In this document: one piece after another, positions 46,509 to 58,842 of the stretch
How positions within the stretch are numbered: position 1 is the first letter of the stretch
Layout: each line of letters opens with the position of its first letter
Assembly: GCF_947179165.1 (NCBI RefSeq)
Contig: NC_077242.1
Coordinates: forward strand, 33,229,097-33,293,096
Length of the DNA stretch: 64,000 nucleotides
Origin: Solanum dulcamara
Lineage: Eukaryota > Streptophyta > Magnoliopsida > Solanales > Solanaceae
Direction of reading: 5' to 3'
Notes under the pieces: model-generated
Seen by the model: the letters and a program-made list of their open reading frames with translations, nothing else
What the model was told of the DNA's origin: nothing
Databases searched by the model: none
Program-made: the position numbers and the translations under genes

Positions 46509-48836
46509 TTTCACGACCCAAGCCTAGGGCCTAGATGTGACATGGCGAATAAGGAACCCGAAAGTACATCAAACAAGCCTCTTAGCATTCTTTTAGCTTT
46601 TCATAGGTAATGATGATAAATAAACAAGCGTAAATCATAATAGTAAATCTTCAACTTACATATATCCAACAATACCTCTAACTATTAGATTTAACGGGGC
46701 TAAGACAAGTCCCTAGCTCACCCTCAATCATAATAGAAGAAATGCCATAGTAAAATGTCTTAACATATCATAAGTTAGAAAGATAAAGGAGTATTATTCC
46801 CGGAACATGGGAACTCACCAAAAGTAGTCTTCAACGAAATCTCAACTAGCCACGTGGAGGAGAACGAGGAGGAGCACTGGTCCCTACATGATGATATCAT
46901 GTAGGCAAAAGAGTATGCGTTAGTACTTTGAATGTACTAAGTATGTAAGGATGCATGAACATTGAGGAAACATTATAACAATTATGTTATATGGAACATA
47001 ATGTAATTAGAATACATAATAAATCATATAGATATCTTTTAAAACATTCATTTTGTGGGAAAATAACCATAACCGACATTTAAGACCATGCGAGCTATTA
47101 TATGGAATCTAACATAACCCCCTACGTTGGCCGGGGAGACTACTTGCCAGGTAGAACTCCATCAACTTCATTCATTTCTTTAACTTTAACTTTAAGGGCT
47201 ATTTATGGATCCATTAGCCTAAGCTTACAAGGGCTCCTATGTTGGCACATAGTTAATGAGACAAGGGGTTGCTACTAGGATTCCCTTACCGAATCCCACT
47301 TCAATGCCTCATTAGGTGCTAAGTCAATCCCATGGAATAGTTTAATACCTTAAAATATTCATAGCATATAACTTGAGAATTCAAACATCCTATTCGGTAG
47401 AATAGCTCATTAAAACATTTGAAAATTCAAATATGCAAGAATTTTCCTTATTGCATAAAGAATCCATCATTCATATAAATTCATCATTCTTTATTTTCAT
47501 AAGACTGCCTTTTGATCATAGATATTGCTTTCACAAACATTCATTTGGAGTCAAGGCTTTCAAGTCAAGCTTTATTAAAACATAGTAAAATTAGGTGGGT
47601 TCAAATCACTTCAACTTGCAAATATGTATGTAAATAAATATACATAAATATTTTGAAATCCATTAATTAAAAATCATGCTTTAAACAACCCACCATGAAT
47701 TTCAAGAACCTTTAAATAGATAAAAAGAGGAATTACTTGTAAACCATCAATTCATACATATGAAATTATGTTGCATCAAACTAGAGCAATAATCATTAAT
47801 TTAACCATGATTCATACTATTAAGTAAAAATAAGAATTAACATAAGAAAATATTACTTGAAATCAAGAGACTTAATTGAAAGAGTTTTTGGACTACATGG
47901 GTGAAAGAACCCATGGATAAACACCCACATAACTTAGAATAGAGCTTAAAGAAAATAAATATAATTTATCATATAATCAAAATAATTTAGACATGAGAGT
48001 GAAAGGCATATTCTCATTGAAACCTTACATACCTGGAATCCAAAGCTTTAGTCGGAATCAAAAGACTTAATGAACACTCTTGAGTCCTAGGTTTTCTCAT
48101 CGCCGGAACATTTTGTGTACTACCCGCAGTATATGATTCACCGGAATAGTATTTCTTCACTACCAAGAACTAAAACTATATTTGAAAAAGTGAAAAGAAG
48201 TGTATAGAGAGAAGACTTGCTTGAGAAACCTTGATGAATAAAATGAGTAAATAAGGTGGGTATTTATAGGTGGAAAAGAGGGACCTAACAATAAATAAAA
48301 TAATTATAAAGAAAAATCTGAAAATTTAGTCGAAAATTATAATGCCATGGATGATGTTAATTGGAGGATAATTTATGTCATGAGTGATGTCAAATGTATC
48401 TAGATCTTTCCATGGTAGGTGAAATGAGTTATCTTTGACAGAATACTCATTTTCGGAGCTACTTTTGAATAAGATCAATTCCTTATTAGGATTTAGTGTC
48501 TTCATAAGAATTGTAGATATAGAAGTCTAGTTTCATATCGTTCAAGAATCAACTAATTTGGAGCATTATACTGTGAGATATGAATTTGCTTCTACAAATA
48601 CTCCATTTTGATTATAGCACACTGTCTTACAATAATTAATTTATTTGACCTACTTAACCTCTGAAACTTAAATTATGGTCTTCACAAAGTTGTAGGTAAT
48701 GATATTTTTGTTACTCAGAAATTTGAATCATCCAGTTTGGACAATTCTATTAAAAGTTATGCCCAAAATATAGAGGTTGTATTATTTTTAGGTTAGAATT
48801 GAAACATCATATACAACGTTTTTAGAGGATGTTACA
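46509..48836 (-). mobile_element. Element T 5' LTR (right copy)
   Basis: 2328 bp, homologous throughout to 39173-41503. It ends GATGTTACA followed by the target duplication CCTGC (48837-48841). The inner terminus, next to the primer-binding site, reads TTTCACGAC instead of TGTCACGAC. TATA (minus) is at 48261-48268. Hairpins are at 46883-46905 and 46920-46940. Confidence 0.95.
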
Positions 48837-49075
48837 CCTGCTGATGCTCAGATCGGGTCCATTAGAAACCTCGTGCTATCCTTCTAAGAAGGAATGGATT
48901 CTAAACGATCCATTTTAGAGGTTATTCAAAGAAAGGACACATGATAAGGAGTAAAGAACAAAATTTCCTAAAAATGACCTATGGTCTCCTGAAGATATGA
49001 TACATATATCTCCATAGGGATCCATAGGACTCAAGTAGGCATTGCCCTCATACCAACGATGCTGGTCAACCTAGA
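48837..49075 (-). pseudogene. gag: Element C leader and gag N-terminus
   Basis: This piece lies between the primer-binding site of C and the insertion point of element T. Its left edge joins in frame with 39172 (wording ASAG across the CCTGC target site). A possible start ATG is at about 48862 on the minus strand (MDPI, then TGA). Most of the rest is untranslated leader. Little capsid-type sequence is present, so the gag is short or N-terminally eroded. Confidence 0.65.
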
Positions 49076-49087
49076 GCTCTAATACCA
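49076..49087 (-). other. Primer-binding site of element C (tRNA-Met type)
   Basis: The minus strand reads TGGTATTAGAGC, one change from the element T site. It is 4 bp from the LTR end at 49092. Confidence 0.85.
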
Positions 49088-49091
49088 AACT

Positions 49092-52000
49092 TGTCATGAC
49101 CCAAATTCTCTTGTCACAATGGCATCTACCAATACCCATAACAGGTAAGCTTGAGACCAGAGGCAACGAGCTATCAAACAAAAGATGAATCAATGAATCA
49201 GAAAGTAAATAGTAATGAGAAGAAAGAGCACAACTAAAATAAATTACAAGAAACCACCGTAATACCTGACATCAGGCAGTAATCATGAATCTAAATGAAA
49301 ATAGGAGTACAAGGCTTTGAAAATACAAATATAAGTACAGTCATTCTTCAAAAGCAAGTAAAGACTAGTCCTAGCCTAAAATAGATGAAAATTGGAAACT
49401 CCAGACGCTAGGAGCTCACTCAATCTCCGAATCAACACCTACTCCATACTAGTCAAAATTAATGGCGATAACCCTTACTATGATCTACAGCATACAAAAG
49501 TGTAGTATAAGAACCAACGAATGATAATTTGTAGGAATAGGCCGACTGAGCTTCATAGATAAAACGAGTATAGATAACATATAATAAGGTACAAACAACA
49601 CAAGTAACTAATCAGAAACTAAAACAATATCGACAATAAATAAGGAAATAGATACATACTGAAAAGGTTAGAGATAAGAAAGGAACCTAAAAGCTCCAAC
49701 CAACAACCTATGTTCAATAAGAAAGCACCATAGGATTCAACTACTCGAGAGTGGAATACTAATGATCAACACTAAAACATATAGCCACCTATGGACTAAA
49801 CCAATTGAACCTATCAGAAAAAATCAACCACAAGTCCAAACTAGGACACCCTACTAACTAACATACCCCCAATCCCTATAAAATTAGGGGACTAAAAAAT
49901 AAACAAATATACTGGTGATAGGGGATGCTAATGAATACAACTTTGTAGTAAAATCAATAACATCATCGGTGCCTCTCAAAGATCATCAACAAGTGTATAG
50001 ACCCATCCCGGTCGCTGGGCTACCAAGTGGGACCCATGCGTCTCCCTCATCTAGTTTAGTTGTATACTGGCCAGAAAGACCCATAGGGGATGCGTGAAGT
50101 CCGTATACATTCCCTGGGGCCTAACTAGGTCTTACATAAATATAAAGAATCTATGTAGCAGTATTCAAAAGTGAGCAGCCAAGAATATATAGAAAAGGGC
50201 AATGCCACACCGAATAGTCAAATATATAGGTTAAATCCATCCCGATATAACTAATGTAGAAAAATGGCTACCCCACACCAGATATCAATAAAAATTGAGC
50301 ATATCCTTAATGCCTTCGATATTGTCAGTAAAAAAGAGTACGTCCTCGACGCCTCATAAATCTCAAAATCGGTGCCAAACTGGCATAGGTAGTACGACTC
50401 TCCTTTAAACTAGTTTAAAAGTAATTAAAGTATAAGAAATCCTTCTCAAAATTAGTAGTGAAAAACCCATAAATAATCCTAGATTGTACTACAAAATATG
50501 TGAAAATGCTCAATCAATGTCAGCATGCCATCACCAGCAATCAAACCATACACATACAAAGTCTGAATATTACATCAAGTCATACCATACTAACAAGGTA
50601 AAGGAACTAACCTGGGGTCCAATCACTCCTTGAATATGGTGTTGGGCCTAACACACCATAAAATAGATATAATGGCATCACAAGCCTACTGCTAAACAAA
50701 AAGTGAAGTAATCAAAAACCTTTTCAATATTAGATCGAGGAGAGATAAGGATTGATGCCTTACCCAAAATTATACAATCTCAACTCCCAATGAGCATAAC
50801 TAGGCCAAACCTACAGCTAAAACGAGCCATAGAGGTCTCAGGGAGTAGTACAAAGGAACACCAATAATAACAAGTCCTACCGGAAGCTACACCTTGCTAT
50901 AAGGGATATGAAACGCCAGCTAAATTATCTAAGGCTCAAACCTAGTCTAAGGCCATTAATAATAATCCTAACAAGGATAATCTTGCCAATCCAACATGTA
51001 ACTAAAGCCACGGGCTTAAGATAAGGATTTCAAGAGACTAGCCTAGTCTAAGACTCACTCAAACTTAAGAAAATGAAATTAAAGGAGGAAAGCCCTAAAA
51101 TAGGCAATACAAACCTAATTAACGTGAAACATATACTAAATAATATCCAGTAAATTTCAGTCAAAGTAGGAGACCATAGCCTATCTTGAAGCCTATCACG
51201 TGTGCTCTAAATTTTCCAATTTTAAGCTTTTGACCTCAAAATCACCTCCAGTTACATTCACGCTAACAAAATATCGATCACAAAAACAATATAAATATTT
51301 TAACACCAAAATTATATTTTTCATAGACAGATCCAAAATTGGATCTAAAATTGGATAGTTGGACTTTCACTGGGAATTTTAAATTCAATTCCGTGAAAAG
51401 GTGCTTTTGATGAACTTGTGGTAAAAAATGTTTAGCGTAATTCAATGCTCAGAAACATAGAAATCAGACCATGCAATCAAACTACTATTAATGGAGAATT
51501 CAAGAAGGTGTGAAATTACTTTGATACGATGACTTTTGAAGACCTCCGAACATTCCACAGTGTAGATCGCCTCAATCAAAGCTCCCAAGCTCAAGAAATT
51601 ACAAAAAAACAAATGAGACAAGTTTGAGTTGCATCGGTCTTTTCACTAAAAGACAAGACAAGATTGCTCTCTGCAAACACGGAGGAAAAAGTCCACAAAT
51701 ACAGATGCTAAGACCTCAATGCTCCACGAACACAGCAGGTCCACCACAAACAAGAAAGGAAAAGCCATCAGGCTCCGCAAACATGGTAGGTACCTCACGA
51801 ACTCGGAGGCCAAGGCTGCCAGCCTTCTACGAATTAGACCAATTGCCTCGCAAAAGTGGATGCCTAGTTGGCAAGGCTGCACAGATGCTGCCACTAGGTC
51901 TATGAACCTGCCATTTTGGGTGTGCACTAGCTGATTGACATCAGCTGGTTTTTGCCACTTTCACAACTCCAATAATGTGCGTGGGATTCGTCCATAACCC

Positions 52001-52606
52001 CGTGCGCATGAGAAAACTATGCTACACATCAAATTTTATGTATTTAACTCAGAATTTCCATCCACGGTTATCTCGACAAAAATTGGGCCCAACATCAAAG
52101 TACCATTTTAAGTCAAACTCCACAAGGAGGCTCAAAATGAGACTATAAGCCTCGAGAATTGCACAAAAGATATTTCTAGACCACACTCGACATTCCAGAG
52201 CTAATCACACTGGTTGAATATCAATCTGAGTGTGTTTACAAAGAATGCTGATCAAAGTCAACGTTAAGACAAATTTCAAAGGCTAAAGAGAAAAAAGGCC
52301 CAAACTCACATTGAATGGCTTGATACTCTTGTTGACTATTCTACTAGCCTAATTTGTCCACTCAGAGCTGATGAAATTATCAAAATTCCATTATGATGTC
52401 ATGTTTCTAGAGTTTTGACCGATGTCAATCATACAAACTCCAAGATCTCCAAAATAGGAAAACAAGCATAAAACCCAAACGAACAACCAGGCGACCAAAC
52501 TGTCAGTGTCAGCAAGTCATAAATGACTTGGAATCGCTATAGGAAATCTCTAAACAATGAATAGATCAGAAAAATGGAGGAAATGAGCCAGAGGGTCATT
52601 AGAACA
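49092..52606 (-). mobile_element. Element C 5' LTR (right copy, complete)
   Basis: This 3515-bp LTR starts TGTCATGACCC on the plus strand next to the primer-binding site. It ends GTCATTAGAACA, the counterpart of CATTACAACA at 32855. It aligns with 29498-32855. The flank after it is TCATATAATT; the matching left duplication is lost because the left LTR is truncated. Confidence 0.87.
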
Positions 52607-53950
52607 TCATATAATTAAATATTTTAAAATCAAATATAAGCATTGAAAGTATTATTTTTATTCAAAAAGTAATACCTTTTTCCTGAAATGGCATTTTTAT
52701 TAAATTTTATTGATATAATATTTAATTTCATAAGCACATTCAGATATTGAAAACATACATTCTTAATTATGAAGTGTTTAGATCTAAAGACTACATCTTA
52801 ATATTCAGATGTGAATTCATATCTTGACATCTAGATCTTAATGAATATCTTAATAATCAGATGATTATTTAGATTCAGATGTCTTAATCTTAATGAAAAC
52901 AAATGAGGCCTAAAACTCTCACCAACAAAATGTATCCACCTTAATTTCTCTTTGATGTTGATTTAAAATCATAAGGAGCAGCAGCTTTTGCAACATTTTC
53001 CCAAATGATATCCATCTGATAGATATGATGAAGTTCTAAGGATTCGCTACTTATTCGATAAATAAATTATCACATTTCGATTATGTTCTTAGATTAAATC
53101 AACGTTCGATGCCTTAATTTATCTGAGCGAACCACTAGCATAGCATGCGACTTGATACATATGCAAAATAAGATTAGATAGATCCATAAAATCATCCTTC
53201 AAAATGATTTTTGTTTGATAAAAATTAGAGTTGTCAAATATAATAATGCCAAGGTTAAAGATGAATACATAGCATAAATTAGGACACTAACTGTAGTATG
53301 CCTATGAAGTCTCTAGCACAATATGAGTAACAATATTTTACTAGGACATGACCCCTACATCTCATAACTAGAAAGTTAATATAAATGACCATATCCTTGA
53401 GAGCAATGTGAGGCTGACCAATAACTAATACATGAATGTGCCTAGTGAATAGCCTGGCCGTGATGCATGTTTGAACCTATATCATGCAATACAATAGTCC
53501 TGTAAAGGAACATTATTACATATAGAATTGTACTCGTATGTAAAATAACATGAATTGAAACATAATATATACATGAAATAAAATGACAATCAAATAAAAT
53601 AAGTAAGACATGTAGAGTGCAATCAAATGATTGAAATCATGGACTTGACCTTATCAATTTCATCTTTCATCATCATTAAATTTATTATCATATTTTCTTA
53701 GTTTAACCGACATAATCCACCATGTGAGCACATAGAACCTATCCTCATCCTGATTAGCTAATACATTCAAACCTTGCTCGGATATACGATATACATAACA
53801 TGTTTTTCTAGAAAGGATCTATAATACTTCCATATACAAGAAATATATTGAATTCATCTGAATCAACAAAATGATCCAAAACATGCATAACCATACCTAA
53901 TTTGGGGAATTTATTGTGTACACTCATGCGTCCTCGATTATAAAAATTAT
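52607..53950. other. AT-rich unassigned DNA with a partial MITE
   Basis: Apart from a half-MITE (52770-52911) I see no coding region, LTR terminus or repeat here. The sequence is AT-rich with no long ORF on either strand. It may be the pre-insertion flank of element C or a very old element. Confidence 0.4.
52770..52911. mobile_element. Partial hAT-type MITE
   Basis: The right end, read as reverse complement, is AGGCCTCATTTGTTTTCATT followed by AAGATTAAGACATCTGAATC. This is the look of abundant Solanaceae hAT-like MITEs. Internal words such as 'cttaat..tcagatg' repeat in both directions. The matching left terminus is not present, so it is a truncated copy. Confidence 0.5.
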
Positions 53951-55627
53951 TGTCATGCCCTAAATTTGAAGGGTGTAATTGTCACCTGATGCCAAAATTT
54001 GGCATGAGTCGACCCTATTGAATAATTTTCTAAGGGCACATAAAAGCCACACGTAATTAAAAAAATAAATAAATATATATTAGCTTAAAAAAACTCTCAT
54101 CCTAAATGAGGCTCCTATCAATGACTCTACAAAAAAAACAACTATTACTGACAGTTTATATAAGGTAATAAAAAAGTAACACATAAATTGTGTTTGAACC
54201 GTTGAGTCTACCATGAAATCTAGAAAAACGTAAAAGCCATGCTGATTATCGAGGTTACCATGATCATTATAAAGAAGCTAAAAATAGTTATATACAATAT
54301 AAGCTAGAAGACACCACGAGCCTATGTCGAGATATCAATACTTGATATAGTTGATGTAGTGTGAATTGTACTGAGTGGTGCTAACAAAACTTATAGAACT
54401 CTTGACTATGAGTTAGCCTATGAACCATGGTCTCAAACCATGAGTCATAGTATAACTCATATTAAGAAAAAAATTGGTTACTAGATCATGTTCATGAGTC
54501 AAATCACGAGCCTTAAAATATAACTATGACTCATAGTCTAATCTATACTATTACTTATCATATTTTTTTGTATTTCATTTTTATTTGTTTAAGTCTAACT
54601 ATGTCCTCCACATGTATGATGCCACCTAACAATACCATTAAAGAAAGGAATGCCAATAAACCTGGACAAGGACCAAGATGTGCTCACCCGTCTATAGGAT
54701 GAGCCTAATAGTTCTGAGGACCAACTCATACCTCGAACTACTAGGCTAAGAACTTGGGAACAAGCCAAGGCTCAGGCTACACCATAATTACAAGCCACCA
54801 TCCCTAGTTTGAAAAGGGAGAGAACTACTTCAGATCTAAAATAATAATGGGTATGGGTCTGGTGACTTAGCATATGAAAGTGGATCTCAAGAGAATAGTT
54901 TTGAGGCCTAAATAATCTCTTTGGGAAGAAGAAGGCAAGCTAAATTCTTGTGTAGATTAATCCAGTAAAAAGAAGATATCCGATAAAAAATTTTGAGCAT
55001 GCAAGCCATATACCATGGGGACCTAAACCTGACTTACAAAGGAAACATAAAGAGAAACATTTATGAGAAAGCACAAATATATTCTGTCAGGTTCAGTAAG
55101 TGACCTGAGGAATTATGCAACAATAATCAACTCAACTAGATGGGAGCACCCTAAGTGGTACAACCCTGAGGTGTGCAGGAGTTGTATATTCCATATGCAA
55201 TTATATTTCAAAACTAGATTCGGAAGGGGAAAGATGCAAAAGAGCATCCTACCTTATACACCATATAGGTTTGAGATGGGAAGGTTGACATATATTTGTA
55301 ACACTGCAAATTATTATAACTTAGATCAGTGTAGAAGAGCACAATAGAAACTGAGAAAAGTCCTCTAATTTGTGGGCCATGAGTGGCTCCTATGGACCAT
55401 AGAAGGATTTACAGGTCGTAGGTGGGACTCGTAGTCCACTTCCATACTTAGTGAAATTTTAAGGTTATTGAGACTCTTCTATGGATGGCTTCTATAGTCA
55501 ATATAAGCTTCTACAAATCTTAGGTAGTGCTGGTAGAAAAGATCCTGAGACCTAGTCTCAGACGCATCCCATGTATCATTTCCATTGACCCGTAGAAAGG
55601 ACTCCTAGACCTAACCCTATAATTTTA
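53951..55627. other. Degraded retrotransposon-like region, family not identified
   Basis: TGTCATGCCCTAAAT near 53955 resembles a minus-oriented LTR end. 54400-54560 is full of TGACTCATAG/CTATGAGT words as in LTR U3 regions. 54620-54800 gives gag-like polar wording (NTIKERNANKPGQGPRCAHP) with stops. A 94-codon ORF at 55063-55347 matches nothing I recognise. 55380-55620 again has CGTAGG/CCATAGA words like an LTR U3, continuing at 58545-58842 beyond the solo LTR. Confidence 0.4.
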
Positions 55628-58539
55628 TGTCACTACCTGATTTCGGGCCATGATGGCACCTACTATAACTCTCGAGAAGGCAAGCCAAACCAAGTCAAGC
55701 AGAAGTCAAATCTCAATCTAATTAAATTATTAATAACACAAAAGGCGAAAGAAAGAAGATTATAAAAAAGTAAAGTCGGGACAAGGTATAGATATGTAAA
55801 TATGATAAAGAGTATATAAAAGGCCTGATAATGTCCAAAAATGACAAATTGACACTAGACCAAACCCGGACCTGGTGTCACCTATACAGAAGCTACTAAG
55901 TATAAATACGGATGATATATATATATATATAATATAAATCTGAATATCCAAAAGTACAAGTGTAAGTCAGCACAAAAGAAGGAAAGCAGCAAGTCTCTAA
56001 ACATCGGGAGCTCACCATAATCCGAATGCGGTACTGCTACGAAAGATCAGGCGCGCGCTGGGGGTGACTTAAACTGGGAGCTATATCAAAAAAATGCAGA
56101 AGTGTAGCATGAATACCAAAATACGGTAAACCCAACAGAGATCATGGACCGACTGAGCTTAGAAAGAATAAATATATAATAAGCAGCATGATGATACCAC
56201 TAATAATATGAGAGAAGCATAAAACTACAGTTATGGGAAGAGGGGTATGGGAAGAATCATGCAGTAAATAAGTAAATCCCAACCAAACAGATAGTCTTAT
56301 AAATAATCTCAACCCACGAAATATCATAGGAATTCATTAATATAAAATACTAGATATAGATCAATATTTCCTCAAAAGTATCATGGGGCACCCAGAATTC
56401 ACAACTCGAGATTCTCAATAATAATAATAATAATAATAGTGACCCAAATATGTATCAATAGGACACCCAGAATTTACACCTCAAGCTTCTCAATAATAAT
56501 AGTAATAATAGTAATCCGAATATATGTCAACGGGCCATCCAGAATTTCTTAATAATAATAGTAATAATAATAACCTGGAACATGTGTTAACAGGTCACCT
56601 AAAATTTGCTCCTCGAGCTTCTCAATATGAAATTTCATAAATAAAATATCACCGGTATTTCTTTAATAAAATCCTTACCCGTATTCATCAACCAAAAGTC
56701 TTAATCTCGTCATTTTTTTCTTTCTTTAAATAAGGTTTTTAACACCGGCAAGGAAAATCAATACAATTAGTATGTTAAAATCATATACCATTCAAGCTGA
56801 GAAAAATTCCATCAAAGGTACCAAATCACTTACCTGGGACATTGGTTTACCGAAAGGGCAACCTGAGGCCCAACATTTCAATATCAAAGGCAAACAAGAC
56901 ACAAGCATAAGCCAAATTTACAACAAGTGGCAACCGAAACCAAATAATCAAAACCATGGCTTCCTAAGTCAAAATCACCTAGAAGCGAGTTCTACGGATT
57001 CTAAGCAATGTAAAGCAAGTTAAGATATCACCTAGACTAAGGATCCAATGACTAAAACTCAAAGCTAGTCACTAATGATGATCATCGACTGCAAATTGCT
57101 CAATGGGATATCAACAACTAAATCACCAACCTAATCATGCGTTACTACTCAAAATATATCACTTCTATCCAAGCCAAGTCTAACCAGAGTAAACCATAAC
57201 CTACCTCACGCTGGAACCGCACTCCAACCGCTATACTTGATACTTTCCTTTACGGGCCTCCTATAAATGATGCCACTTTATCAAATTATCGAAGAACACA
57301 TCAAAACAAATCCAACGATACCCATATTATTATAATTAAAAATGAAACTAAAGTCTGGTCAAAATTTGACATTATGACTCGCGCACAAAATCAAAAAACC
57401 AACTCCGTCACAAGGTCCCAAATAAATCAAAGAACTTGTGCCCAAAAATGGGCACTTTTCAAGCACCGGAAGAGCTCAAACAACCCTACCAAATTCAAGC
57501 CCTAGAATAGTGCAAAGAGTACAAGAAACAACGAAATCATGCAAAATTTATAAGGTTTTTTTTGGAAGAGAATGGGTTTTGGAACGCCATTGTAAGAATT
57601 TCCAAAATAACAGAGTAATAATGATAAATAATGGCCAAGAGGACCTCTCAAGATCCCTAAATTACTAAGTCTGAAAATGAGACGTAGCTGTTGGAAATGG
57701 GCATTTAATTTCACTACAATCACTAAAATTACCCTTCGCGATCGTGAGTGGTTCCTCCCAATCACGAGGTCTGACTCAGCTAATCTATCACGATCGTGAT
57801 GATCAATCATGAAATCGCGATGCCCAGGGTCTCAAAACTTCATGATCACGGACCCCTAGGCCACGAACGCAAAGAGCAAAAGCTTATGCACTAGCAGTTA
57901 AGCTGGTGCTGAACTTTGGAGAATTGGGTTTCCCTTTGATGGGGATCTGAAATTAATTCGGAACCTCGCGAATGCAAATAGACTATGCTTCCCAACTAGA
58001 AATGGCATTCTGAACTGAATGAAATTAACATATTTTCCAACAAAGGTCTTTTTGTTGAAATATTGACCAAAGTCAACACTTTCCAAAGAAAGCATTCAGA
58101 ACACACCAACGGACGAAAGCTCATTCTAGGCCAAAGTCGGTATTACGGAGCTAACCGCGCTAATGAAATTTTCATTCGAGCGCGTTTATTCAAAATATTG
58201 ATAGAAAAGGCCAACACTTTAAATTTCAAATGACAAATCGTACGAACACTAAATGAAAACTCCAAAAACAAACCAAGCTTCCTTTTAGACCAAAATGGAA
58301 CTTTCAGAGCTGATAAAACTGTTGAAATTTTGGCACCTGAATCTCTGGATGTTCACTAAAGTCAACTCTTTCAAACCTTAAGCCTCAAAAATGTCCAAAC
58401 TACCTAAAACCTCAACCGAACACCTTGGGGAAGCATGCCACCCATCCCAATAGCACATAAAAGCAATAAATAAGCTATGGGAAGGGGTAAAATGGTAAAA
58501 ATACATAAAGGCATGAAAATAATCTTGGAGGACATTACA
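55628..58539 (-). mobile_element. Solo LTR flanked by TTTTA
   Basis: This 2912-bp LTR starts TGTCACTACC and ends GACATTACA. Five-base duplications TTTTA are at 55623-55627 and 58540-58544. It is in minus orientation and distantly similar in plan to the element C LTR. No internal domain is present. An AAT-containing tandem repeat sits at 56380-56630. Confidence 0.9.
56380..56630. repeat. Tandem repeat of about 75-85 bp with AAT microsatellites
   Basis: Three to four copies of a unit with 'ggcacccagaatt', 'ctcgagcttctcaataat' and 'gtatcaatagg' landmarks are present. Each of the first three carries its own (AAT)n/(AGT) run of a different length, the longest at about 56417-56438. The fourth has lost the run. 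Confidence 0.8.
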
Positions 58540-58544
58540 TTTTA

Positions 58545-58842
58545 GTAGCCACTATAAATGTACCAATTTTCCACAACCAGTTTCTACAACAGATAGAAGG
58601 GTCCATAGACCCAAACCTCAAAGACCTTAGTAATTTTCTACAAGTAGGGTCCACGACTATAAAAGGGTCTACAACCCATAGAAGGGGTTCATAGACCCAA
58701 CTTAGCAGTTTCTAGTGAGCTTAAAATTGTGCACCCTGTTTCTACGAGAGGGCTACTATAACCCATAGAAACTTCTACTATCCGTAGGAGGTACCCGTAG
58801 ATGGCCAATCAAGTTTCAAGTGAGGGGAAACTTCATCTTTTT
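58545..58842. other. LTR U3-like remnant between the solo LTR and element D
   Basis: It contains repeated words CTACGA, CATAGAAGG and CCGTAGG in both orientations, as in the U3 regions of elements B and D. It is the continuation of 55380-55622. No coding signal. Confidence 0.5.

Noticed and set aside
51624..51934. Overlapping ORFs on both strands near 51.6-51.9 kb, with similar ones at 31955-32191
   Set aside because: They occur at the same place in both LTRs of element C and reflect a GC-richer LTR block, not a gene.
55063..55347. Possible host gene exon
   Set aside because: No known domain, no splice-supported neighbours, and flanks resemble degraded retrotransposon sequence. Left as unassigned.
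58838..58842. TTTTT as target duplication of element D
   Set aside because: It is part of a longer run of T, and the other end of D is outside the window, so it cannot be tested.
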